Of a DNA stretch of 38,392 nucleotides, positions 9,471-16,322 are shown in pieces. Each line of letters opens with the position of its first letter. Position 1 is the first letter of the stretch. The translations under genes and the position numbers were made by a program. Source of the stretch: a virus; the IMG/VR virus record IMGVR_UViG_3300030099_006052, positions 1-38,392 of that record; one strand, 5' to 3'. Under the pieces are notes generated by a model that saw only the letters and a list, made by a program, of their open reading frames with translations, was not told where the DNA came from and did no database searches.

Positions 9471-10033
9471 TGGCTATGAGTTTTAAAGATTTACAAAGAA
9501 ATATGTTGAACCTTGACCGTGGTAGTAGCGCAGCAAAAGCTGAGATGGCACGAGATGTATTTTTTGACGGTCGTGAAGATGTGCCGGTTGAGAGATTAGC
9601 CAGAAGAGTTTTTCAAGATCAAAGAGAAAAAGATTTTATAAATAAGTTTACTAAGCCTGTGGGTGGTGAAGGCGTAACAGGTCTTTTACAATTAACTCCA
9701 GACGCTCCTAGAACTTTAGTTCAAGAAAAAGAACGTTTGGCTAAAATGTATGGACCAACTCTTAGAGAGATCGGTGGAGATTTTATGGCAGGTCTTGGCA
9801 GCATAGCAAAAGATTTTAATCCCATATCATTTATTCCAGGGGCCAATATGTTAATGAGCGGAATAAATGCAGCTAGAGATATATTTTTTCCTCCACCGCC
9901 AGTGGTTAATTACGGTGGTAGTGTAAAGGGCACAGTGACAGAGGAGTCTCCAATGACCACAGGGGTTATTAATGTTCTGCCTGATACTTTTTTTGTTCCT
10001 TTTAGCGAAACATTAGATAGACTAGGATTATGA
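9470..10033 (+). CDS. Probable virion-associated protein (187 aa)
   Basis: A 187-residue product starting in a TAATG overlap with the 925-aa gene and overlapping the endolysin start by 4 nt (ATGA). The middle contains FMAGLGSIAKDFNPISFIPG and a proline run (FFPPPPVV), then a short soluble tail. One moderately hydrophobic stretch (about residues 120-140) is not a convincing membrane span. Position between the internal virion genes and the lysozyme suggests either a last small structural protein or an accessory of lysis or ejection. I recognise no family. Confidence 0.55.
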   Translation: MAMSFKDLQRNMLNLDRGSSAAKAEMARDVFFDGREDVPVERLARRVFQDQREKDFINKFTKPVGGEGVTGLLQLTPDAPRTLVQEKERLAKMYGPTLREIGGDFMAGLGSIAKDFNPISFIPGANMLMSGINAARDIFFPPPPVVNYGGSVKGTVTEESPMTTGVINVLPDTFFVPFSETLDRLGL

Positions 10034-10491
10034 TTAAACTTACAGATGCCCTGAAAGCACGGGTACAGGACCATGAAGGCCTGCGCACATCCATGTACTT
10101 GGATAGTTTGGGAAAGGCCACGATCGGCATAGGCCACCTTATTCAGCCCCACGAACGAGAAAGATACGCAGAAGGCGTAGAAATCTCTATGGATGAAGTT
10201 AATGAATTATTTGAATTAGATTTAAATAAAGCAGCTGCGGGGGCTGACCATCTTATAGACGAGTGCATTGGACACGATTTACCACAACACATATCAGAGG
10301 TGATTCTTGAGATGGTGTTTCAGCTGGGTACAAATGGCGTTCGAAAATTTGCCAAGATGTGGAAAGCAATGAGAGTTAAAGATTGGAAAACAGCAGCACT
10401 AGAAATGAAAGATTCTAGATGGCACTCACAGACTCCTAAGCGCTGTGAGCACTTAGCTGAAATTGTGGCTAACTCCGGGCCTAATTATTAA
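10030..10491 (+). CDS. Endolysin, T4-type lysozyme (glycoside hydrolase family 24)
   Basis: The 153-residue protein hydrolyses the MurNAc-GlcNAc bond of peptidoglycan at the end of infection. The catalytic signature is complete: E16 in DHEG, D25 in YLDSLG and T31 in ATIGIGH, with the same 9- and 6-residue spacing as E11, D20 and T26 of T4 lysozyme. Length is close to the 164 aa of T4 lysozyme. There is no signal peptide or signal-anchor, so export should depend on a holin; the likely holin is at 36019-36414. The start overlaps the previous stop as ATGA. Later residues WHSQTPKRCEHLA match the end of the family domain. It faces a minus-strand gene 2 nt away, with no obvious terminator between them. 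Confidence 0.93.
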   Translation: MIKLTDALKARVQDHEGLRTSMYLDSLGKATIGIGHLIQPHERERYAEGVEISMDEVNELFELDLNKAAAGADHLIDECIGHDLPQHISEVILEMVFQLGTNGVRKFAKMWKAMRVKDWKTAALEMKDSRWHSQTPKRCEHLAEIVANSGPNY

Positions 10492-10493
10492 TA

Positions 10494-10709
10494 TTACTTA
10501 CTTTTATGAGATTCTAGATGCTCTTCAATAGCATCCCATACTTCAACGTTTGACCAATGATGTAACACGGCTTTTGATACATCTTCGTGTAAAACTTTTA
10601 AAGTTCTAATTCCTAAAGCAACAGGCTTTCCTTTGTTCTCATATATGTGGTCAACTTCATCTCTTGTAAGACTTAAAAAGACCTCACCGTTTTGGTACAT
10701 TATTCTCAT
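10494..10709 (-). CDS. Unknown small protein (about 71 aa)
   Basis: Last gene of the minus-strand accessory cassette. I choose the ATG whose first bases overlap the TGA of the upstream PP-loop gene (ATGA); a GTG three codons earlier (10718) and an ATG three codons later (10700) are possible. The product has a beta start, then a helix (LTRDEVDHIYENKGKPV), and a helical, His/Trp-containing C-terminus (AVLHHWSNVEVWDAIEEHLE). There are no metal-binding cysteines and no membrane segment. Coupling to the PP-loop gene hints at a shared function, but I recognise no family. Confidence 0.5.
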   Translation of the reverse strand: MRIMYQNGEVFLSLTRDEVDHIYENKGKPVALGIRTLKVLHEDVSKAVLHHWSNVEVWDAIEEHLESHKSK

Positions 10710-11548
10710 ACTCCACACATCCCTTCACAATCGTTAATGGCAACGCCACCGAGTTCATCAAACATATTAATCTGTTTATCTTCTGCTTTTTTATCTATAT
10801 CTATTTCACTTAAGGGCTTACCCTCTTTAGTAACAAATACAGTGTAACCTTCACGCATACCTTTAAACCCACCATTAATCTTTTTTTCAAATTCAATAAC
10901 GTGTTGAAACTCTTCAGGTGAATTATCTTTTAAATATTTCCACTCTTTCCATGTTTTATAAGGACAAAAAGTACAAGCTGATCTTGGTGGTTTAGGCATG
11001 GCGTGATCATCAAACCATTTCTTACACATCGCTCTGGTTATGTTTCTATCCACTAAAGGATATACATTTCTAATCCAAGGCTTTCTAGCATCTTTAACAC
11101 GATACATCTCATCACGAGATATACCCATGATCATATCAACAACAGTGCCTTTCTTAACACGTTGTCCTTTCTGATACCCCATGTGCTGTCTAATAAATCT
11201 ATGAATAGGTTCTATTTTATAATGACCTGTGCACTGCCTGGTAAGAATACCCATGCTATGTTTATTTGGGTCTTTTGTAAAAAAAGGTGGGGTTCTTGAA
11301 GTATGTAAACCCTCTGCTGCCTCAATAGAGTCTGTTTCAATGTTACCAGCGCTAATTACATGAATAGGGTAATTTTTTATTTTACTCTTCATCCAATCAA
11401 ACCAATCATAAACTTCTTTTGGTTCTGCCATGGTGTCGGCGAACACGGCGAAGTCAGGCATTGGTCCCACCTCACCATACTCATACATAAAAGCCAGCGT
11501 GCTTGATTGCACTCCCGCTCCTAAAGATAATACACTTAAATCAGCCAT
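10706..11548 (-). CDS. PP-loop ATPase, PAPS reductase/DndC-like (280 aa)
   Basis: Residues 8-16 are SLGAGVQSS, a variant of the S-G-G-x-x-S PP-loop that binds ATP in adenine nucleotide alpha-hydrolases such as PAPS reductase, NucS-type thiolases and DndC. Cysteines cluster at 106, 175, 192 and 195 (SACTFCPY) and again at 274 and 278 (DCEGMC), suggesting a metal or Fe-S site or redox chemistry. Enzymes of this fold adenylate a substrate and may transfer sulfur to nucleic acid or reduce sulfate esters. Phage homologues are common but rarely characterised; nucleic acid modification or counter-defence is plausible here. Dnd partners (DndA, D, E) are absent, so a true phosphorothioation system is not supported. 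The gene overlaps the upstream helicase by 13 nt. Confidence 0.75.
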   Translation of the reverse strand: MADLSVLSLGAGVQSSTLAFMYEYGEVGPMPDFAVFADTMAEPKEVYDWFDWMKSKIKNYPIHVISAGNIETDSIEAAEGLHTSRTPPFFTKDPNKHSMGILTRQCTGHYKIEPIHRFIRQHMGYQKGQRVKKGTVVDMIMGISRDEMYRVKDARKPWIRNVYPLVDRNITRAMCKKWFDDHAMPKPPRSACTFCPYKTWKEWKYLKDNSPEEFQHVIEFEKKINGGFKGMREGYTVFVTKEGKPLSEIDIDKKAEDKQINMFDELGGVAINDCEGMCGV

Positions 11549-12978
11549 TGCTTTAACTCCTCTCCCATGACTTGTGTCGCTATGTTAATCTTATTTCTTA
11601 AACTTTGTACAATCTTATCATCTACAGTGCCTTCAGTTACTAAGTCAACATAAGTGACTTTTGATGTTTGTCCTATGCGGTGCACTCTATCCTCCGATTG
11701 TAACCGGACTTCTAAGTCATAAGAGTTACTATAGTATATCACAGTGTGACTCTTGGTTAAAGTTAAACCATAGCCTCCTGTTTTAGGATTACCTACAAAA
11801 TAACGAAGCTCCTCGCCATTTTGAAACTCATCCACAATTTGTTGTCTTTCCTCGCTCGGTGTGTCTCCATAAAAAGTAGCAACTGATCGTGGACCGTGCA
11901 CCTTTGAAATTTCTGTTGCAATTGTTTGAATGTCATGTCTATAGTTTGCCCAAATTAAAACTTTGCCTGATGTCTCATCTAATATACTCATTAATTCTTT
12001 TAACCTGTTATTCTCTACTGCTTTTACTTCTCCGTTATCTAGCTTCACATGGCCACAAACTATCTGGTGTAGCCTTAATATTTGTGTCAGCGCTGATAGT
12101 GCTGTCAATCTTTCTCCCTCTAATTCTGCTATTGCCATTCTTTTCATGGTAACATACATCTCTAATTGTTTTGGAGTCATTGATACATTACGAACTTGAT
12201 ATATTTTCTCAGGTAGATCTAAACAATCATCTTTTAAAACTCTGTATGAAAAATTATCTAACTTATCGGCTAACTCACCAAGTCTTTGATAACTGACTAT
12301 CATACTAAACTGATGTGTAGGCATATTTCTTTTTACCATTACACAGTATCTATTCTTAAATGTCCAAAAAGAACTAAACCCTAATAAGTCTTCACTTAAA
12401 AAAGCACATTGTGCATATAGATCTATCGGTGAACGAGTAACAGGAGAACCTGTCATGATGCGTCTGTATTTAATTAGCGGGGATAATTTTAAAATATTTT
12501 TAGTCCTGGCCGCAGTAGGATTTTTTATTGTAGTGCTTTCATCTACAGCCACCATAGCTTTATGTGATAACAAAAACTTTTTTGCAAAATCAACACCTTT
12601 TTTAGTGCTAAAAGCTTCTACGTTCATTAATAAAATTTTAAAATTATCATTAGGTAAAAAAACTTTTTCTAATTTTTTTCTATCCTCTGCTTTATTATCT
12701 GACCCCCACACGAATATGTCAGGAGTTATGTGGTCAGGTAAATGACTTTTAAGTTCTCTTTTCCAGTTTTTATAAACAGTCTTAGGTGCTATGACCATTA
12801 GTGTTTCAATATCACCTCTATCCCACAGCCAACTAGCATTATATATTGCAACTAATGTTTTACCTGTACCCATTTCCATGAACCAAGCAAACTCTTCCTT
12901 ATCAAGGGCAGCGCCCAGTGCAGCTAATTGATGAGCAAAAGGCTCAGTCTTAAACGGATAGTCCTGTAATTTTTTCAT
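11536..12978 (-). CDS. SNF2-type SF2 helicase (480 aa)
   Basis: All main SF2/SNF2 motifs are visible: Q-like region PFAHQLAALGA, Walker A EMGTGKT (residues 35-41), motif Ia VIAPKTVYKNW, DExx box AVDEST (144-149), motif III MTGSP (175-179), motif IV VLIWANYRHD, motif V GGYGLTL and motif VI VHRIGQTSKV. R-I-G-Q is diagnostic for the SNF2 family. The 480 aa length equals a bare helicase core without extra nuclease or bromodomain. It probably translocates on double-stranded DNA to remodel protein-DNA complexes or support replication or recombination. The gene is first in a minus-strand operon with the PP-loop gene and is transcribed from the divergent promoter region at 12994-13033. Confidence 0.9.
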   Translation of the reverse strand: MKKLQDYPFKTEPFAHQLAALGAALDKEEFAWFMEMGTGKTLVAIYNASWLWDRGDIETLMVIAPKTVYKNWKRELKSHLPDHITPDIFVWGSDNKAEDRKKLEKVFLPNDNFKILLMNVEAFSTKKGVDFAKKFLLSHKAMVAVDESTTIKNPTAARTKNILKLSPLIKYRRIMTGSPVTRSPIDLYAQCAFLSEDLLGFSSFWTFKNRYCVMVKRNMPTHQFSMIVSYQRLGELADKLDNFSYRVLKDDCLDLPEKIYQVRNVSMTPKQLEMYVTMKRMAIAELEGERLTALSALTQILRLHQIVCGHVKLDNGEVKAVENNRLKELMSILDETSGKVLIWANYRHDIQTIATEISKVHGPRSVATFYGDTPSEERQQIVDEFQNGEELRYFVGNPKTGGYGLTLTKSHTVIYYSNSYDLEVRLQSEDRVHRIGQTSKVTYVDLVTEGTVDDKIVQSLRNKINIATQVMGEELKQWLI

Positions 12979-12993
12979 TTCTTTCTAATCATG

Positions 12994-13021
12994 AATATAA
13001 TGCTTGAAATTGTAATATCAA
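12994..13021 (-). promoter_or_regulatory. Candidate promoter for the helicase/PP-loop cassette
   Basis: On the minus strand TTGATA (13021-13016) and TATATT (12999-12994) are separated by 16 nt, close to a sigma70 -35/-10 pair, about 15 nt before the helicase start. Its -35 region overlaps that of the divergent promoter. Confidence 0.5.
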
Positions 13022-13033
13022 GTACTATATAAT
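13004..13033 (+). promoter_or_regulatory. Candidate promoter for the replication operon
   Basis: TTGAAA (13004-13009), an 18-nt spacer and TATAAT (13028-13033) precede the TTG start at 13056. The spacer contains half of a palindrome CTTGA...TCAAG (13003-13007 and 13018-13022), so one dimeric regulator could control both divergent promoters. Confidence 0.55.
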
Positions 13034-13055
13034 TACGTTAGAAAGAAGGTAAATA

Positions 13056-13373
13056 TTGAGTAAAGTATATGTAGTACAAGAAATGCCTGGTAAGGACATT
13101 TTATCTGCTGATAAGTATGGTGAACTTGTCCCTGTCATGCCACCCAACTATCAAGTTATCCTGAGTCCAGGACCAGCTGTTGCTAAGATGAAGCGTGCAA
13201 TCAAATCGTTTACAGACGATGATTACATACTTTGTATGGGCGACCCTTCTTTGATAGGCATTGTGTGCGCATATTGCTCAGAGTTGAATGGTGGTAAATT
13301 TAATCTGTTGAAGTGGGATAAAAGACACGAAAAGTATTATCCTGTATCAATAGATCTCTATAGGAGAACGTAA
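13056..13373 (+). CDS. Unknown protein, first gene of replication operon (105 aa)
   Basis: Starts at TTG with GAAGG about 9 nt upstream. The product begins SKVYVVQEMPGKDILSADKY and contains DDYILCMGDPSLIGIVCAYC, with cysteines at 69, 77 and 80. The alpha/beta character and G-D-P-x-L-I-G are distinctive, but I cannot tie them to a nucleotide-binding family with confidence. I recall similar short proteins ahead of SSB and primase genes in phages. It overlaps the next start by 1 nt (TAATG). Likely a replication accessory or early regulator, by position only. Confidence 0.6.
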   Translation: MSKVYVVQEMPGKDILSADKYGELVPVMPPNYQVILSPGPAVAKMKRAIKSFTDDDYILCMGDPSLIGIVCAYCSELNGGKFNLLKWDKRHEKYYPVSIDLYRRT

Positions 13374-13939
13374 TGACTAACGCATCTATACTTGAGTCTT
13401 TAGAAGAATCATCTAAGGATTTAGGTAAACTTGACGATGGATCTTTGTCCTCATTGGGCTCGAAGTGTCATGAAATCGAATCAACTGTAGCTGAACTTGA
13501 GAATATTGAGTCACATAAAAAAGGTCTCAATCAAAAGTTACAGAAGTTGTATGATGAGACAGCCGAGTTGCTTAGGGCTAAGAATCTTTCTTCACTTACC
13601 TTGGCTAATGGATCAAAAGTCACTGCATCTGAGAAAGTAGTAGCACATATCAAGAAAGATATTCAATCTGAAGCTTTTGATATACTACGAAAAAAAGGAT
13701 TTGGTGATCTGATTAAGCGTGAGGTAAAAGCAAACTTCGCAAAGGGCGAAGACTCTCAAGCAGAAATGTTCATACGTGCAATCGAAGAGCAAGGACTTCA
13801 ACCGGTGGATGATGCCAAAATACATCCAAGCACTCTTAAAGCTTTTTTCAAAGAGCAGCTGGATAAAGGCAACCCGCACGAATTACCTTTAGATCTTTTC
13901 GGGGTACATGTTTTGAACGAAATAAAAATAAGGAGATAA
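13373..13939 (+). CDS. Coiled-coil phage protein of unknown function (188 aa)
   Basis: Residues 1-75 are a helical, Leu/Glu/Lys-rich coiled coil (ELENIESHKKGLNQKLQKLY). The C-terminal section reads KIHPSTLKAFFKEQLDKG then LPLDLFGVHVLNEIKI, an H-P-x-T-L-K...D-L-F-G-V arrangement I recall from widespread phage proteins coded near single-strand binding or recombination genes. No catalytic motif is visible. It starts in a TAATG overlap and ends 2 nt before the SSB-like gene. A role as a DNA-metabolism accessory is inferred from position. Confidence 0.65.
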   Translation: MTNASILESLEESSKDLGKLDDGSLSSLGSKCHEIESTVAELENIESHKKGLNQKLQKLYDETAELLRAKNLSSLTLANGSKVTASEKVVAHIKKDIQSEAFDILRKKGFGDLIKREVKANFAKGEDSQAEMFIRAIEEQGLQPVDDAKIHPSTLKAFFKEQLDKGNPHELPLDLFGVHVLNEIKIRR

Positions 13940-13941
13940 AT

Positions 13942-14775
13942 ATGCGTAAGAGAAAAACCGTAAATAAAAAGAAACTGTCTACTGGTAAAGCAGTGCAGGA
14001 AAAGAAAACACAGTCAGTTGCAACTGTGACTCTTGATAGCTTAGAAGCTCTCAGTGGTAGAGGCTTACAAAATGTATCTAACGATACAATGGCTACACCA
14101 AGAATAAAAATATTAATGCAACTTTCGCCAGAACTAGAAGAGATAGAGGGTGCGAAGGCAGGTATGATTTATAATACCGTGACTCAAGAACTGTACAAAT
14201 CTGATGAAGGTTTGAGAGTCGTGCCTTGTTACTTTCAGCTTCAGTATGTTGAGTGGGCTGACCGTGGACAAGGTTCAGGTGCACCTATCAATGTGTATGA
14301 TGCTAACTCTGATATTCTGATGAAAACAAAAAGAGATGATCAGAATAAGGATAGGCTTGACACTGGTAATTACATTGACACTTGTCATAACCATTTCGTT
14401 TTGGTTATTGGTAAAGATGATGTGCCATCACCTGCTGTGATCACGTTTAAGTCTACACAGCTTAAACACAGTAAGCGTTGGAACACCATGATGAAGAGAC
14501 AGTTCTTAAAAGGAAAGAACGGAAACTTGTTCGCTGCTCCTGCTTTTGCTCACGTTTATAAGTGGACAACAATGAAGGAGTCAAACGACAAAGGCACTTG
14601 GTATGGTTGGAATGGTCCTACCAAGGAAGCAGTTCTCACCGAGCTACCTAACGGTGGTGAGTTGCTAAGCATGGCGAAAGAGTTTGAAGAAAGTTGTAGA
14701 AAAGGTGAAAGAAACGTTTCTTATGAAGAAGCAGAGACTTCATCTGATACCACAGATTCAAGCATACCATTTTAA
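13942..14775 (+). CDS. SSB-like single-stranded DNA-binding protein (277 aa)
   Basis: The N-terminal 30 residues are very basic (MRKRKTVNKKKLSTGK). The centre contains beta-rich sequence with aromatic residues suitable for stacking on ssDNA (VVPCYFQLQYVEWADRGQG, WYGWNGP). The end is acidic and finishes DTTDSSIPF. A terminal I-P-F after an acidic stretch is the hallmark of bacterial SSB tails (E. coli DDDIPF), which recruit partners. The core is not an obvious OB-fold match to E. coli SSB, so this is probably a phage-specific SSB. An AGGAG lies 6-8 nt before the start. The gene is followed directly by a strong terminator-like hairpin, so its mRNA may be made in excess over the downstream primase. 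Confidence 0.7.
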   Translation: MRKRKTVNKKKLSTGKAVQEKKTQSVATVTLDSLEALSGRGLQNVSNDTMATPRIKILMQLSPELEEIEGAKAGMIYNTVTQELYKSDEGLRVVPCYFQLQYVEWADRGQGSGAPINVYDANSDILMKTKRDDQNKDRLDTGNYIDTCHNHFVLVIGKDDVPSPAVITFKSTQLKHSKRWNTMMKRQFLKGKNGNLFAAPAFAHVYKWTTMKESNDKGTWYGWNGPTKEAVLTELPNGGELLSMAKEFEESCRKGERNVSYEEAETSSDTTDSSIPF

Positions 14776-14782
14776 ATTAACT

Positions 14783-14809
14783 AGGGGGCTATAAGCCCCC
14801 TTTATTTTT
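14783..14809 (+). terminator. Rho-independent terminator after the SSB-like gene
   Basis: GGGGGC (14784-14789), loop TATAA and GCCCCC (14795-14800) form a 6-bp all-GC stem, extended by one A-T pair, followed by TTTATTTTT. It lies 8 nt after the SSB stop and just before the primase start. It is probably a partial terminator that lowers expression of the genes after it. Confidence 0.9.
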
Positions 14810-14819
14810 GGGAGTGCAT

Positions 14820-16322
14820 TTGAAATACGAGAAATTTAGAGAGATATTTAAGGGTTTGGATAGAGCCTATGGTGTCTATTATAAAGGTGAAACAAAGGAG
14901 AATGGTAAGCTTTCTGGTAAAGCTTACATTAAAAAAGAGCCTTTGTTTGATCAATACTATGATGCTCATCTAGACGGTAAGGACCCTGGATTAGGAGTAA
15001 TTCCTATCATGGACGATTCCAATTGTTTTTGGGGTTGCTGTGATATTGATAAATATCCTCTAGATTTCAAAGCCATAATAAAAAAATTAAGAAACAAAAA
15101 TATTCCTATGATTGTGTGTCGTTCTAAGAGTGGCGGGGCACATCTATTTCTTTTTGCTAAACAGCCTGTGCCTGCATCTTTAATGAGAACTAAGTTATCA
15201 GAGATAGCTGCTTCTTTAGGATATGCAGATTGTGAGATATTTCCAAAGCAAGAAGAGATAAAAAAAGATAGAGGAGATACAGGTAATTTTTTAAATCTAC
15301 CTTATCACGGTGGTGATGAGAGTATGAGATATGCCATGGATGATGAGGGCAACTCACTGTCTGTGGAAGAGTTTTATCAATTATATGATAAATATGTTTT
15401 GACTCCAAAAGAACTGAAAGATGTAAAGGTTGTTGAAGAGTCAAGAGAGTTAAAGGATGGTCCACCTTGTTTGGAAACTTTGATGGCTGAGGGTTTCCCT
15501 GAAGGTACAAGAGACAATGCTTTGTATCAATACGCAGTGTATGCAAAGAAAGCTTTTCCTGATCACTGGCAAGATAAAATATCTGAGTTCAATCATAAAT
15601 ACATGGACCCAGCGTTATCTATAAACCAAGTAAATAAAACGATCAGGCAACATGAAAAGAAAGAATATGCGTACAAGTGTAAAGATCAACCAATGTGTTC
15701 ACATTGTAATTCTAATTTATGTCGTCAAAGACAATTTGGTATTGGTGTAGATTATGAACATAAGTTTGGTGATTTGACAAAGTATCAATCCGATGAATCT
15801 GTTTGGTTTCTAAACGTTGATGGTAGGCGTTTAGAGTTGACCACAGATAGCCTGTTCGAGCAGTCTAAGTTTCGAAAAGCTTGTATGGATAACTTAAATG
15901 TACTCCCAAATCCATTAAGTAATAGAGACTGGACTGCTCGTATTCAGCAGCTACTACAATCAGTCGAAATAATAGAAATGCCCAAAGAGGTTAGAAAGGA
16001 AGGTCGCTTTGAACAACATCTCGATAATTTCATTAATGATCAAGGTAAGGCACTCAATATTGAAGAGATTCTTATTGGAAAAGCCTGGTCAGAAGACGGA
16101 AAAATCTACTTCAAAATGTCTTCACTAGAAGAATATTTAATGAAGAAAAGGTTTACTGAGTTTACTACAACTCAGATGGGAGCACGTATCAAGCAAATAG
16201 GTGGTGGTGACACTCGTAAGAGAGTTCGTGGTCGCTTGGTTTACATGTGGTACGTGCCCGACCAAGAGAAAGAAGAGGTAAATTTAGATTTACCATCTAT
16301 GAAGGAGGAGATACCATTTTAA
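14820..16322 (+). CDS. AEP-type primase/primase-polymerase with SSB-like C-terminal tip (about 500 aa)
   Basis: I place the start at TTG 14820, which has GGGAG 5 nt upstream; TTG 14808 and GTG 14814 are in frame but overlap the terminator tract or the ribosome site. D75-I-D77 (CCDIDKYP) and SKSGGAH (102-108) match the D-x-D and S-x-H motifs of archaeo-eukaryotic primases, and NFLNLPYHGG (156-165) follows as in phage and plasmid members. Residues 228-260 (GTRDNALYQYAVYAKKAFPD) resemble a PriCT helical domain. Cysteines 287, 293, 296 and 301 form a likely zinc or Fe-S site. The protein ends MKEEIPF, very like an SSB tail. It should prime lagging-strand synthesis for the polymerase at 18914-20830. 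No DnaB-type helicase is present, so one of the SF1/SF2 helicases or a host enzyme may unwind. Confidence 0.78.
   Translation: MKYEKFREIFKGLDRAYGVYYKGETKENGKLSGKAYIKKEPLFDQYYDAHLDGKDPGLGVIPIMDDSNCFWGCCDIDKYPLDFKAIIKKLRNKNIPMIVCRSKSGGAHLFLFAKQPVPASLMRTKLSEIAASLGYADCEIFPKQEEIKKDRGDTGNFLNLPYHGGDESMRYAMDDEGNSLSVEEFYQLYDKYVLTPKELKDVKVVEESRELKDGPPCLETLMAEGFPEGTRDNALYQYAVYAKKAFPDHWQDKISEFNHKYMDPALSINQVNKTIRQHEKKEYAYKCKDQPMCSHCNSNLCRQRQFGIGVDYEHKFGDLTKYQSDESVWFLNVDGRRLELTTDSLFEQSKFRKACMDNLNVLPNPLSNRDWTARIQQLLQSVEIIEMPKEVRKEGRFEQHLDNFINDQGKALNIEEILIGKAWSEDGKIYFKMSSLEEYLMKKRFTEFTTTQMGARIKQIGGGDTRKRVRGRLVYMWYVPDQEKEEVNLDLPSMKEEIPF
16303..16308 (+). promoter_or_regulatory. Ribosome binding site that points to an AUU start
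   Basis: A perfect AGGAGG ends 7 nt before ATT at 16316. No ATG, GTG or TTG in the methyltransferase frame lies between it and the first conserved motif, so this site decides the start. Confidence 0.65.

Noticed and set aside
12455-12745. 96-codon + strand frame antisense to the helicase gene (also 11889-12152 and 11963-12199)
   Set aside because: They are shadows of the well-supported helicase; no ribosome site or family.
16247-16315. GTG start for the C5 methyltransferase
   Set aside because: It has no ribosome site, lies inside the primase gene and adds 23 residues unlike the family N-terminus; the AGGAGG-ATT start is better placed.
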